A DNA stretch of 64,000 nt from Prevotella sp. UBA2444 (GTDB lineage: Bacteria; Bacteroidota; Bacteroidia; Bacteroidales; Bacteroidaceae), in NCBI GenBank assembly GCA_002342665.1, contig DDQK01000007.1:34042-98041 (forward strand), read 5' to 3'. How positions within the stretch are numbered: the first letter of the stretch is position 1; the number at the start of each line of letters is the position of its first letter. Below are positions 44,819 to 53,888 of this stretch, in pieces. Both the position numbers and the translations under genes were made by a program. A model generated the notes under the pieces. It made no database searches, was not told where the DNA came from, and saw nothing but the letters and a program-made list of their open reading frames with translations.

Positions 44819-47281
44819 ATGAAAGTAATGAAATTCGGCGGAACGTCCGTAGGTTCCGTAAAAAGCATTCTTAGCTTGAAGAAAATTGTGGAGACAGAGG
44901 CTCGGACGCAACCTGTCATCGTAGTAGTAAGTGCACTTGACGGCATCACTGACAAACTGATCGCCACGTCAAAGATGGCCAAACAGGGCGACGAGCGCTA
45001 TCGCGAGGAATTCGACGCGATGGTGACACGCCACCACCAGATGATAGAAGCCATCATCACAGACGAGAAAAAGCGCATTGACTTATTTAATAATGTAGAC
45101 TCGCTCTTCGACCAGTTGAAGAGCATCCTCTACGGTGTTTACCTGATTCACGACCTGAGCGAGAAGACGGAAGACGCCATCATCAGCTATGGCGAGCGCC
45201 TGAGCTCGCACATCGTGGCAGCGATGCTCAAGAACGGCGTGAGAATGAACAGCCGTGACTTCATCCGCACGGAGAAGAAACAGGGTCGCCACGTGGTATC
45301 GATGGAACAGACCACTGAGCTGGTGAAGGAATCATTCCGGAACATGAATGACAAGGCCATCTACGTGTGCCCAGGATTCATCGCCAGGGACTGCGACAGC
45401 CACGAAACAACCAACCTGGGACGCGGCGGAAGTGACTATACGGCCTCGATTATCGCTGCCGTGCTGAACGCAGAGGTGCTGGAGATATGGACTGACGTGG
45501 ACGGCTTCATGACGGCTGATCCCAAGGTCATCAAGTCGGCCTACACCATCAATGAACTCTCCTACGTGGAGGCGATGGAACTCTGTAACTTCGGCGCAAA
45601 GGTCATCTACCCGCCGACCATCTATCCCGTCTGCGTGAAGAATATCCCCATCAAGGTGAAGAACACCTTCAACCCTGAGCACCCGGGCACACTCATCAAG
45701 GAGAAGATAGAAGACGACCTGAAGCCCATCAAGGGTATCTCGAGCATCAAGGGCACGTCGCTCATCACGGTGACAGGCCTCTCGATGGTGGGCGTGATCG
45801 GCGTCAATCGCCGAATCTTCACCACGCTGGCCAATCAGGGCATCTCGGTATTCATGGTATCGCAGGCCTCCTCAGAGAACTCCACCTCTATTGGTGTGCG
45901 CGACGAGGATGCCGCAGCTGCCGCAGAGGTGCTCAACAAGGAGTTTGCCAAGGAAATCGAGACAGGAGCCATGTTCCCCATGCAGGTGGAGAGCGGACTG
46001 GCCACCATTGCCATCGTAGGCGAGAACATGAAGCAGACTCCGGGTATCGCCGGCAAACTGTTCGGCACACTCGGACGCTCAGGTATCTCCGTGATTGCCT
46101 GTGCACAGGGAGCCTCGGAGACGAACATCTCGTTCGTGGTCGACGGAAAGTTCCTGCGCAAGTCGCTCAACGTACTCCACGACTCCTTCTTCCTCTCTGA
46201 ATATAAGGTACTCAACATATTTATCTGCGGTATCGGCACAGTGGGAGGCATGCTGCTCGAACAGATTCGTACGCAGCAGCAGTTCCTCATGCAGTCGCGT
46301 CGCCTGAAGCTCAACGTGGTGGGCATCTCTGATGTCGACAACTTCGTACTCGACCGTGACGGTATCGACCTCGACAACTACGAGAAGATTCTCCGCGCAG
46401 GATATCCCGCCAATACGGAACACATGCGCGACGAGATCGTGAAGATGAACATCTTCAACAGCGTATTTGTGGACTGTACGGCCAGCCGTCAGATTGCAGA
46501 ACTCTATCAGACCTTCCTGGAGCATAACATCAGTGTGGTGGCAGCTAACAAGATAGCAGCCTCCAGCGACTACGACAACTATATCCGTCTGAAGCAGACA
46601 GCCCGCGACCGTGGCGTATGGTTCCGCTATGAGACCAACGTCGGCGCAGGCCTGCCCATCATCGGAACCATCAACGACCTGTGTAACTCGGGCGACAAGA
46701 TCCTCAAGATCGAGGCCATCCTGTCAGGTACGCTCAACTTCATCTTCAACGAGATAGCTGCCGATGTGCCCTTCTCTGAGACCGTGCGCCGTGCCAAGGA
46801 GCAGCGCTACTCCGAGCCAGACCCGCGCATCGACCTCTCAGGTACCGATGTCATCCGCAAGCTGGTCATCCTCACCCGTGAGGCAGGCTACAAGGTGGAG
46901 CAGGCCGATGTGGAGAAGCACCTCTTCGTGCCCGATGACTATTTCGAAGGTACCCTCGACGACTTCTGGAAACGTCTGCCCGAACTCGATGCCGACTTCG
47001 AAGCACGTCGCAAGGTGCTTGAGGCAGAGGGCAAGCGCTGGCGCTTCGTGGCTACGATGGAGGCTAACGAGGAGAATCCTTCAGACTTCAAGACCAGTGT
47101 GGCCCTGAAGGAGGTTCCCTCCGACCATCCGTTCTATCCACTGGAGGGCTCAAACAATATCGTGCTGCTCACCACCGAGCGCTACAAGGAGTACCCCATG
47201 CTCATCCAGGGCTATGGTGCAGGTGCCGCCGTGACAGCAGCCGGTGTGTTCGCCAATATCATGTCGATCGCTAATATCTAA
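44819..47281 (+). CDS. thrA: Bifunctional aspartate kinase/homoserine dehydrogenase
   Basis: The protein has 820 residues from the ATG at 44819 (MKVMKFGGTSVGS). The open frame continues upstream to 44603, but that lies above the promoter. The aspartate kinase domain carries the KFGGTS motif and GRGGSDYTAS, and a tandem ACT region (ISVFMVSQASSENSTS) is the allosteric part. The homoserine dehydrogenase domain starts at about residue 460 with IFICGIGTVGGMLLEQI and holds the GAGLPIIGTINDL region. It catalyses the first and third steps from aspartate to threonine. It is first in the operon and likely feedback-controlled by threonine (family knowledge). Confidence 0.96.
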   Translation: MKVMKFGGTSVGSVKSILSLKKIVETEARTQPVIVVVSALDGITDKLIATSKMAKQGDERYREEFDAMVTRHHQMIEAIITDEKKRIDLFNNVDSLFDQLKSILYGVYLIHDLSEKTEDAIISYGERLSSHIVAAMLKNGVRMNSRDFIRTEKKQGRHVVSMEQTTELVKESFRNMNDKAIYVCPGFIARDCDSHETTNLGRGGSDYTASIIAAVLNAEVLEIWTDVDGFMTADPKVIKSAYTINELSYVEAMELCNFGAKVIYPPTIYPVCVKNIPIKVKNTFNPEHPGTLIKEKIEDDLKPIKGISSIKGTSLITVTGLSMVGVIGVNRRIFTTLANQGISVFMVSQASSENSTSIGVRDEDAAAAAEVLNKEFAKEIETGAMFPMQVESGLATIAIVGENMKQTPGIAGKLFGTLGRSGISVIACAQGASETNISFVVDGKFLRKSLNVLHDSFFLSEYKVLNIFICGIGTVGGMLLEQIRTQQQFLMQSRRLKLNVVGISDVDNFVLDRDGIDLDNYEKILRAGYPANTEHMRDEIVKMNIFNSVFVDCTASRQIAELYQTFLEHNISVVAANKIAASSDYDNYIRLKQTARDRGVWFRYETNVGAGLPIIGTINDLCNSGDKILKIEAILSGTLNFIFNEIAADVPFSETVRRAKEQRYSEPDPRIDLSGTDVIRKLVILTREAGYKVEQADVEKHLFVPDDYFEGTLDDFWKRLPELDADFEARRKVLEAEGKRWRFVATMEANEENPSDFKTSVALKEVPSDHPFYPLEGSNNIVLLTTERYKEYPMLIQGYGAGAAVTAAGVFANIMSIANI

Positions 47282-47284
47282 TTG

Positions 47285-48559
47285 ATGAAACACATTATTA
47301 TATTAGGCGACGGCATGGCCGACCTGCCCGTAGAACGACTGGGCGGAAAGACACTGCTGCAATATGCAGAGAAGCCGATGATGGACCGTCTGGCACGCGA
47401 AGGTCGCTGCGGACGGCTGATTACCGTGCCCGAGGGATTTCCCCCAGGATCAGAGGTAGCCAATACCGCCATCCTGGGCTACGACCTGAATCAAGTTTAC
47501 GAAGGCCGTGGCCCCTTAGAGGCAGCCTCCATCGGCTACGAAATGGCTGACGACGATATGGCTATCCGCTGCAACATCATCACCCTGGAGGATGGCAAGA
47601 TCATCACCCACAACGGCGGCAACCTGGAGACGGAAGATGCCGATGTGCTCATCAAATATCTCAATGAGACGCTGGTAAAGCCCATCAACGAGCGTATGGG
47701 CTATGAGTGCGTAAAGCTGATCACAGGCATACAGTATCGCCACCTGCTCGTCATCAAGGGCGGCTCGAAGCACATCGTATGCGCTCCGCCCCACGACCAT
47801 CCCAACGAGCCATGGCGCCCGCTGCTGGTGAAAGCCGGTTCAGTAGACTGCGGCAATGCCGCAGTCCATCCGACAGCCCTCACCCCTCAGCAGACCGCCG
47901 ACCTCATCAACGAGATGATCCTGAAATCGCAGGAACTGCTCGCTCGGCATCCCTTCAATATCGAGAGAGCCAAGCGCGGCGAGCGTCAGGCCAACAGTAT
48001 CTGGCCTTGGAGCGGTGGCTATCGCCCCTCCATGCAGACACTAATGGAACTGTACCCGCAGGTGAAGTCGGGAGCCGTTATCTCTGCAGTAGACCTTATC
48101 CGGGGTATCGGCCATTATGCCGGACTCCGCATCATCGAGGTGGAAGGTGCTACAGGACTGGCCAACACCAACTACGAGGGTAAGGCCCAGGCAGCCATCG
48201 ATGCTCTCAAAAGCGACGATTTCGTGTTCGTACATGTGGAGGCCAGCGACGAGGCTGGCCACGACGGCGACCTCGAACTGAAGCTGAAAACCATCGGCTA
48301 TCTGGATCAGCGACTCATCGCACCTATCTACCAAGAAGTGGAGACATGGGATGAGCCTGTATGCATCGCCGTACTCCCCGACCATCTGACTCCTGTGGAG
48401 ATGCGTATCCATGTAGGACAGCCTGTGCCATTCCTGATATGGTATCGTGGCATCAAGCCCGACGAGGTGCAGCACTACGATGAGGTGAGCTGTGTCAGCG
48501 GCTCCTATGGCTTGCTCAGACTGAATCAGTTTATGCAGACACTCATGTCTATCGAATAA
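47285..48559 (+). CDS. ApgM-type phosphoglycerate mutase, likely homoserine kinase
   Basis: The protein has 424 residues from the ATG at 47285; a TTG at 47282 is the alternative. It belongs to the cofactor-independent mutase/alkaline phosphatase superfamily. The metal-binding start is IIILGDGMADLP, the nucleophile serine region is PPGSEVANTAILGYD, and HVEASDEAGHDGD and VLPDHLTPVEMRIH are the later metal ligands. Between thrA and thrC there is no ordinary thrB, and this family is annotated as a proposed homoserine kinase in such operons (TIGR02535 as I recall). The neighbour evidence strongly supports that use; sequence alone cannot exclude a true phosphoglycerate mutase. Confidence 0.88.
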   Translation: MKHIIILGDGMADLPVERLGGKTLLQYAEKPMMDRLAREGRCGRLITVPEGFPPGSEVANTAILGYDLNQVYEGRGPLEAASIGYEMADDDMAIRCNIITLEDGKIITHNGGNLETEDADVLIKYLNETLVKPINERMGYECVKLITGIQYRHLLVIKGGSKHIVCAPPHDHPNEPWRPLLVKAGSVDCGNAAVHPTALTPQQTADLINEMILKSQELLARHPFNIERAKRGERQANSIWPWSGGYRPSMQTLMELYPQVKSGAVISAVDLIRGIGHYAGLRIIEVEGATGLANTNYEGKAQAAIDALKSDDFVFVHVEASDEAGHDGDLELKLKTIGYLDQRLIAPIYQEVETWDEPVCIAVLPDHLTPVEMRIHVGQPVPFLIWYRGIKPDEVQHYDEVSCVSGSYGLLRLNQFMQTLMSIE

Positions 48560-48580
48560 TCATTTGTAAATCACACCAAC

Positions 48581-49909
48581 ATGCAATATTACAGTACAAA
48601 CGGCAGCGCTCCCATCGCCGACCTTCACAAAGCCGTTGTGAAGGGACTGGCCGAAGACCGCGGTCTCTATATGCCTGAGCGTATCAACAAACTGCCCAAG
48701 GCTTTCTTCGAGAATATCGACAAGATGTCGTTTCAGGAACTAGCCTACACAGTGGCCAATGCCTTCTTTGGCGAAGATGTGGATTCGGATGCGCTGCACG
48801 ATATCGTATACGATACACTGGCCTTCGACTGTCCTGTCGTCAAGGTCACCGACAATATCTACTCACTGGAACTGTTCCACGGTCCCACGCTGGCTTTCAA
48901 GGACGTAGGTGCCCGCTTTATGGCCCGTCTGCTACAATACTTCATTCGTCAGGAAAACAAAGGCGAAGAGGTTAACGTACTCGTAGCAACCTCTGGCGAC
49001 ACAGGCTCCGCTGTTGCCAACGGTTTCCTGGGCGTAGACGGCATCCACGTCTACGTGCTCTATCCGAAAGGCAAAGTATCCCCTATACAGGAGTGCCAGT
49101 TCACTACGCTTGGGAAGAACATTACCGCAATAGAGGTCGACGGTGTATTCGACGACTGCCAGGCACTTGTGAAGTCTGCTTTCATGGACGTGGAGCTGAA
49201 TCATCACATGAAACTGACATCAGCCAACTCCATCAACGTGGCGCGCTTCCTGCCCCAGGCCTTCTACTACTTCAACGCCTATGCCCGTATGAAGCAGCAA
49301 GGCAAGAATGAGCAACTCGTGATGTGCGTGCCATCCGGCAATTTCGGCAACATCTGCGCAGCACTCTTCGGCCACCAGATGGGACTGCCCGTGAAACGTT
49401 TCATTGCGGCCAACAATGCCAACGACATCTTCTACAAATACCTGCTCTCAGGCAAGTATGAGCCGAAGCCCTCTGTACAGACACTCGCCAATGCGATGGA
49501 CGTGGGCGATCCTTCCAACTTTGCACGCATTCTGAACCTCTATTCGCAGAATGGTGCTCTCACGCCTGAAAAGACTCACGAGGCCATCACTTCACTGATC
49601 AGTGGTGCCACCTATTCAGACGATCAGATTCGTAAAACCATGCAGCAGTGCTACCGCGAGACGGGCTATACGCTCGACCCTCATGGAGCCTGTGGCTATC
49701 AGGCCCTTGCCGACGGATTGCAGGAAGGCGAAATCGGTGTGTTCTGCGAAACTGCTCATCCTGCCAAGTTCAAGGAGAAGGTGGACGAGATCCTCAACAT
49801 CGATGTCACTATCCCCGATCGTCTCGCTGCCTTTATGAAAGGCGAAAAGCAAAGTGTCCCGATGACGAAGAACTTTGCTGACTTCAAGCAATATCTGTTG
49901 AAGCAGTAA
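48581..49909 (+). CDS. thrC: Threonine synthase
   Basis: A 442-residue PLP enzyme that converts O-phosphohomoserine to threonine. The PLP lysine is in the FHGPTLAFKDVGARFMAR stretch, VATSGDTGSAVANGFLG is the phosphate-binding loop, and CVPSGNFGNICAALFG is the second conserved loop. The N terminus (MQYYSTNGSAPIADLHKAV) and length fit the long bacterial type. It is the last gene of the operon, 21 bases after the preceding gene, and ends before a strong bidirectional terminator. Confidence 0.95.
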   Translation: MQYYSTNGSAPIADLHKAVVKGLAEDRGLYMPERINKLPKAFFENIDKMSFQELAYTVANAFFGEDVDSDALHDIVYDTLAFDCPVVKVTDNIYSLELFHGPTLAFKDVGARFMARLLQYFIRQENKGEEVNVLVATSGDTGSAVANGFLGVDGIHVYVLYPKGKVSPIQECQFTTLGKNITAIEVDGVFDDCQALVKSAFMDVELNHHMKLTSANSINVARFLPQAFYYFNAYARMKQQGKNEQLVMCVPSGNFGNICAALFGHQMGLPVKRFIAANNANDIFYKYLLSGKYEPKPSVQTLANAMDVGDPSNFARILNLYSQNGALTPEKTHEAITSLISGATYSDDQIRKTMQQCYRETGYTLDPHGACGYQALADGLQEGEIGVFCETAHPAKFKEKVDEILNIDVTIPDRLAAFMKGEKQSVPMTKNFADFKQYLLKQ

Positions 49910-49934
49910 AGTCACTCAGAAGATACATGAAACA

Positions 49935-49970
49935 GAAAGAGGTGCTTTCAGAAGCACCTCTTTCCTTTTT
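49935..49970. terminator. Terminator between thrC and atpG
   Basis: GAAAGAGGTGCTT (49935-49947), a 4-base loop and AAGCACCTCTTTC (49952-49964) form a perfect 13-bp stem, followed by CTTTTT on the plus strand. It sits between convergent thrC and atpG and overlaps the end of atpG. Confidence 0.85.
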
Positions 49971-50940
49971 AGTTGTTGACAGAACCTCCGACAATATCGA
50001 GAAGTTCACTTGTAATAGCTTGCTGACGACTCTTGTTATACTGAAGATTCAGTTCACGAAGCAATTCGTCGGCATTATCCGTAGCCGTCTGCATAGCCAC
50101 CATTCGGGCAGCATGCTCAGAAGCATTGGAGTCGAGCAGGGCCGTGTAGAGCATCAGGTGGGCCATCTTGGGGATGAGCTCGGTGAGCACGGTCTCCATG
50201 TCAGGCTCCACGATGAAATTATCGTTGAGCGGCTTCACTTCTTCCTGCTGACGGTTGCTCTCCCGTTCGCCTCTCTGCTTGAGATACTCCTGGCTCTCCT
50301 TCGTGGCTATAATTGTTGTCAGATCGCGTTCATGGTCTGCCTTCAACTCCGACTCAATATCAATAGGCAGGAAAGTCTTACGGGTAAGCACCTGCGAGCC
50401 TGCACTCTTGAAATGGTGATAGATAAGCTCCACTTTGTCAATCTCGCCATCGTAGAACTTCTTTCCCAGCTCCATCGCAATCTCGATGCACTGCGCCACG
50501 TTGGGCTTGTCGGCCAATGCAGAGTACTCGCCCTGAACGTTGAGCCCCATCTTCTTGGCCTTCTCGTAAACCTTGCGCCCTATCGGATAAATCTCCACAT
50601 TCTCACGCCCAATCTCCTCTGCATAAGCGTCGACAACATGCGTCATCAGCTTGATCGTATTGGCATTGAATCCGCCACAGAGCGATGAGTTGGAAGTAAA
50701 CACCACAAGGGCAGCACGCTTTACTGGGCGCTCCTGATCGAAGACTGTCTGAGCTTCTGCCTCGGCAGCAAGAAACGACTTGAGGATGTGCTCCAGCATC
50801 GTCTCATAAGGCAGCATATTCTGAATAGCTACCTGCGCATGATGCAGTTTGCTGGAGGCCACCATCTTCATAGCCGACGTGATCTTGCGCGTCGAGTTGA
50901 CTGAGGCTATGCGGCCTTTAATTTCTTTCAGGCTGGGCAT
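49969..50940 (-). CDS. atpG: ATP synthase gamma subunit
   Basis: A 323-residue rotor shaft subunit of F1. It begins MPSLKEIKGRIASVNSTRKITSAMKMVAS, the classic gamma start. FTSNSSLCGGFNANTI is the family loop, and the C-terminal helix ends with NADELLRELNLQYNKSRQQAI. It couples rotation of the c-ring to catalysis in alpha3beta3. It is the last gene of the ATP synthase operon, 6 bases after atpA. The protein is somewhat longer than the 286 residues of E. coli, with an insertion in the middle (FLPIDIESELKADHERDLTTI region). Confidence 0.96.
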   Translation of the reverse strand: MPSLKEIKGRIASVNSTRKITSAMKMVASSKLHHAQVAIQNMLPYETMLEHILKSFLAAEAEAQTVFDQERPVKRAALVVFTSNSSLCGGFNANTIKLMTHVVDAYAEEIGRENVEIYPIGRKVYEKAKKMGLNVQGEYSALADKPNVAQCIEIAMELGKKFYDGEIDKVELIYHHFKSAGSQVLTRKTFLPIDIESELKADHERDLTTIIATKESQEYLKQRGERESNRQQEEVKPLNDNFIVEPDMETVLTELIPKMAHLMLYTALLDSNASEHAARMVAMQTATDNADELLRELNLQYNKSRQQAITSELLDIVGGSVNN

Positions 50941-50946
50941 AGGCTA

Positions 50947-52533
50947 TCAGGATTTATAGGTTCCGGCGATATCGGCCATGATGGCCTCGATCTTCTGAGT
51001 CGTGGCGTCGTCAATCTTGCCGCTGGCGAGCGTCTCGATGACATCGGGAGCTGCAGAACGCAACTTGTCGAGGAATTGTTCCTGACACTGACGCACCTTG
51101 TCGATGGGCACTTCGCGCATCAGTCCGTGAACACCGCAATAGAGGATAGCAATCTGCTCACCCACGGGCATTGGACTATACTGAGGCTGAATCAGCAGCT
51201 GGTTGTTCTTACGACCGCGATCAAGCGTCATTGCCGTCACCGCATCCATATCGCTGGAGAACTTCGAGAAGGCCTCAAGCTCACGATACTGTGCCTGGTC
51301 AATCTTCAGCGTACCAGCCACCTTCTTCATCGACTTGATCTGAGCCGAGCCGCCCACACGTGATACAGAAATACCCACGTTGATAGCGGGACGGAAACCT
51401 TGGTTGAAGAGGTCACTCTCCAGGAATATCTGTCCATCGGTAATAGAGATCACATTCGTCGGGATATAAGCGGACACGTCACCAGCCTGCGTCTCAATAA
51501 TGGGGAGCGCAGTCAGCGAACCACCACCCTTCACATGACCCTTCATGCACTCCGGCAGGTCGTTCATCTGCTCAGCCACCTCCTGCTGCTCGTTCATCTT
51601 GGCAGCACGCTCCAACAGACGAGAGTGGAGATAGAACACATCACCGGGATAAGCCTCACGTCCTGAGGGACGGCGCAGGATCAGTGATACCTCACGATAG
51701 GCCACAGCCTGCTTCGAAAGGTCATCGTAGACCACAAGTGCGGGCAGACCGCGATCACGGAAATACTCTCCGATAGCAGCTCCGGCAAACGGTGCATAGT
51801 ACTGCATAGCGGCAGGGTCAGCAGCCGTGGCAGCCACAACGATGGTATAAGGCATGGCACCGTGTTCCTGCAGCGTGCTGACAAGAGCAGCAACAGTAGA
51901 GGCCTTCTGACCGATGGCTACATAGATACAATAGACAGGTTTGCCTGCCTCATAGAAACTCTTCTGGTTGATGATGGTATCAACGGCGATGGCGGTCTTA
52001 CCCGTCTGACGGTCGCCAATAATGAGCTCACGCTGTCCACGCCCGATTGGGATCATCGAGTCGATGGCCTTCAGACCTGTCTGTAGCGGCTCTTTCACTG
52101 GCTGACGGTAGATCACACCCGGAGCCTTGCGGTCGAGTGGCATCTCGAAGGCATTGCTCAGGTCGATGTCTCCCTTGCCGTCGATGGCTTGTCCCAGCGG
52201 ATTGATTACACGGCCCAGCATGTTGTCGTTCACGCGGATAGAGGCGATACGCTTCGTACGCTTGACGACCATACCCTCCTTGATGCCCGACGTGGTACCC
52301 AGAAGCACGCAACCCACGTTGTCCTCTTCCAGGTTCATCACGATGGCCATCGTGCCGTTCTCAAACTCCAGCAGTTCGTTGGCTTCAGCATTGCGGAGTC
52401 CGTAGATGCGGGCCACACCATCACTGACGGTCAGTACGGTACCCACCTCGTCGAACTTCTCCGCGTTGGAGATGCCCTTCAACTGGTCAAGCAGCACCTG
52501 GGACACTTCGCTTGGTTTAATCTTATCTGACAT
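50947..52533 (-). CDS. atpA: ATP synthase alpha subunit
   Basis: A 528-residue F1 subunit with Walker [35 protein letters not shown] and the C-terminal domain ending in the ADIAGTYKS region. The alpha subunit binds non-catalytic nucleotides and forms the hexamer with beta. It lies between atpH and atpG, with 6-base gaps on both sides, as expected for one transcript. No unusual features. Confidence 0.97.
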   Translation of the reverse strand: MSDKIKPSEVSQVLLDQLKGISNAEKFDEVGTVLTVSDGVARIYGLRNAEANELLEFENGTMAIVMNLEEDNVGCVLLGTTSGIKEGMVVKRTKRIASIRVNDNMLGRVINPLGQAIDGKGDIDLSNAFEMPLDRKAPGVIYRQPVKEPLQTGLKAIDSMIPIGRGQRELIIGDRQTGKTAIAVDTIINQKSFYEAGKPVYCIYVAIGQKASTVAALVSTLQEHGAMPYTIVVAATAADPAAMQYYAPFAGAAIGEYFRDRGLPALVVYDDLSKQAVAYREVSLILRRPSGREAYPGDVFYLHSRLLERAAKMNEQQEVAEQMNDLPECMKGHVKGGGSLTALPIIETQAGDVSAYIPTNVISITDGQIFLESDLFNQGFRPAINVGISVSRVGGSAQIKSMKKVAGTLKIDQAQYRELEAFSKFSSDMDAVTAMTLDRGRKNNQLLIQPQYSPMPVGEQIAILYCGVHGLMREVPIDKVRQCQEQFLDKLRSAAPDVIETLASGKIDDATTQKIEAIMADIAGTYKS

Positions 52534-52539
52534 TGTTTA

Positions 52540-53082
52540 TTACTTTTTAAGTGTATTAAGAATGCTATTGAGCTTCGATTTGACACTCGCATCCATACGA
52601 TAAGTGTCGTATTCGAGGATAAAGCCTCCGATGATGTCGGGGTTCACCTCAGTTTCAAACTCCACAGTTCCATTAGTCTTGCTCTCCACCATCTGGCGCA
52701 TCTTCTGCTCTGTAGCAGGCGATACGGCAGTGGCAGTGATGAGTCTGCCACGAATGACGTTCTTCTGTTGGCGGTAAAGGGTGACGTATGAATTAGCGAT
52801 GAATTGCATCACGTTCTCACGGTCTTCCTTCAGCACGAGTCCGACGAAGGCCTTGGTCAGGTCGCTGGGAGAATTACCGACGGCTGTCAGCAACAGCTCC
52901 TGCTTCTTGTCCTTAGAGAGCATCGGGTTGTCAATCGTATGCCGCAACTGTGGCACCTCGGCATAGGTCTTGGCCAGCGTCTGCATCTCTTCGTAGACAC
53001 CCGTCTCGATCTTCGCCTCCGTAGCACTCTTGAGCAAAGCCCTGGCATAACGGACCGATATGACTCCTATATCCATACGCAA
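52540..53082 (-). CDS. atpH: ATP synthase delta subunit
   Basis: A 180-residue delta (OSCP) subunit that links F1 to the peripheral stalk. It starts MDIGVISVRYARALLKSATEAK (the usual VxxRYAxAL pattern) and ends EYDTYRMDASVKSKLNSI, matching the C-terminal delta signature (GGxxLxxxDxxxDxSxxxxL, here GGFILEYDTYRMDASVKSKL). It overlaps neither neighbour, with spacing of 4 to 6 bases. Confidence 0.94.
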   Translation of the reverse strand: MRMDIGVISVRYARALLKSATEAKIETGVYEEMQTLAKTYAEVPQLRHTIDNPMLSKDKKQELLLTAVGNSPSDLTKAFVGLVLKEDRENVMQFIANSYVTLYRQQKNVIRGRLITATAVSPATEQKMRQMVESKTNGTVEFETEVNPDIIGGFILEYDTYRMDASVKSKLNSILNTLKK

Positions 53083-53086
53083 TTAC

Positions 53087-53581
53087 TTATTTAGAAGAAA
53101 CTTCATCCAGCATACGTTCAATCAAATCCATCTGCGCCTTGTCGTCCTTCAGATTCTGCTTGAGTACCTTCTCGGCGATTTCAACGCTCAGCGTAGCGAC
53201 TTGCTTGCGGATGTCGGCAATAGCGGCTTTCTTCTCCTGCTCGATGGCTGCACGCGCATCGTCAAGCAGGCGGACGCCCTCTTGTCTCGCCTTGTCCTGA
53301 GCCTTCTCTACGATGGCATCGCGAGTCTCGGCTGCCTCCTTGAGGATCTGTGCCTGCTTCTCGCGAGCCTCCTGAAGGATGGATTCACCTTCCTTCTGGA
53401 TGTTCGCCAGCCGCTCGTTGGCCTCGTGGGCCTTGCGCAGCGACTCGTCGATGAAAGCCTTCCGCTCGTCGACCATCTTCACTATCACTGGGAATCCATA
53501 CTTCCACAGGATGAAGAGGACCACCAGGAAGACGACGGTCATCCAGAAAAAGAGTCCAAAATCAGGGGTTATTAATGACAT
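53087..53581 (-). CDS. atpF: ATP synthase b subunit
   Basis: A 164-residue peripheral stalk subunit. One N-terminal membrane span (FGLFFWMTVVFLVVLFILWKYG region) is followed by a long charged coiled coil (KAHEANERLANIQKEGE, AREKQAQILKEAAETR). It anchors to Fo subunit a and binds delta. Only a single b-type gene is present, so it should act as a homodimer. It lies between atpE and atpH. Confidence 0.95.
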   Translation of the reverse strand: MSLITPDFGLFFWMTVVFLVVLFILWKYGFPVIVKMVDERKAFIDESLRKAHEANERLANIQKEGESILQEAREKQAQILKEAAETRDAIVEKAQDKARQEGVRLLDDARAAIEQEKKAAIADIRKQVATLSVEIAEKVLKQNLKDDKAQMDLIERMLDEVSSK

Positions 53582-53600
53582 ACGTACGCTGTTTTACAGA

Positions 53601-53843
53601 TTATACGAACAGGGCGAGGATAGAGATCACAAGTGCGAGGAACGTAGCACCCTCAACCAGGGCTGCTGCCAGAATCATCGAACTCTGGAGTCCACCCATC
53701 TTCTCCGGCTGGCGAGCCATAGCGTCCATTGCCTGACCACCAATACGACCGATACCAATACCTGCACCGATAACTGCCAAACCACCACCTACAGTAGCAC
53801 CGAGCTTTGCGAGTGCATCTGCTGCTAATAATAATGAAATCAT
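53601..53843 (-). CDS. atpE: ATP synthase c subunit
   Basis: An 80-residue hairpin of two membrane helices joined by the conserved RQP loop (Arg44-Gln45-Pro46). The ion-carrying acid is Glu64 in ALVEGATFL. Na+-coupled c subunits need a Gln in helix 1 and a Ser or Thr after the Glu. Here the positions hold Ile31 and Gly65, so proton coupling is the better reading. It follows the long form of atpB in the operon. Confidence 0.95.
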   Translation of the reverse strand: MISLLLAADALAKLGATVGGGLAVIGAGIGIGRIGGQAMDAMARQPEKMGGLQSSMILAAALVEGATFLALVISILALFV

Positions 53844-53888
53844 AATCTTAAAGTTTTTAAATTGTTATTAATGTTTAATCTTTTTTTC

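Noticed and set aside
44345..44911. 188-codon minus-strand frame across the gap and the thrA start
   Set aside because: It overlaps the thrA promoter and first codons, reads through repeats, and shows no recognisable domain.
53601..53843. Na+-type c subunit
   Set aside because: The Gln in helix 1 and the Ser/Thr after the ion-binding Glu are missing (Ile31 and Gly65).
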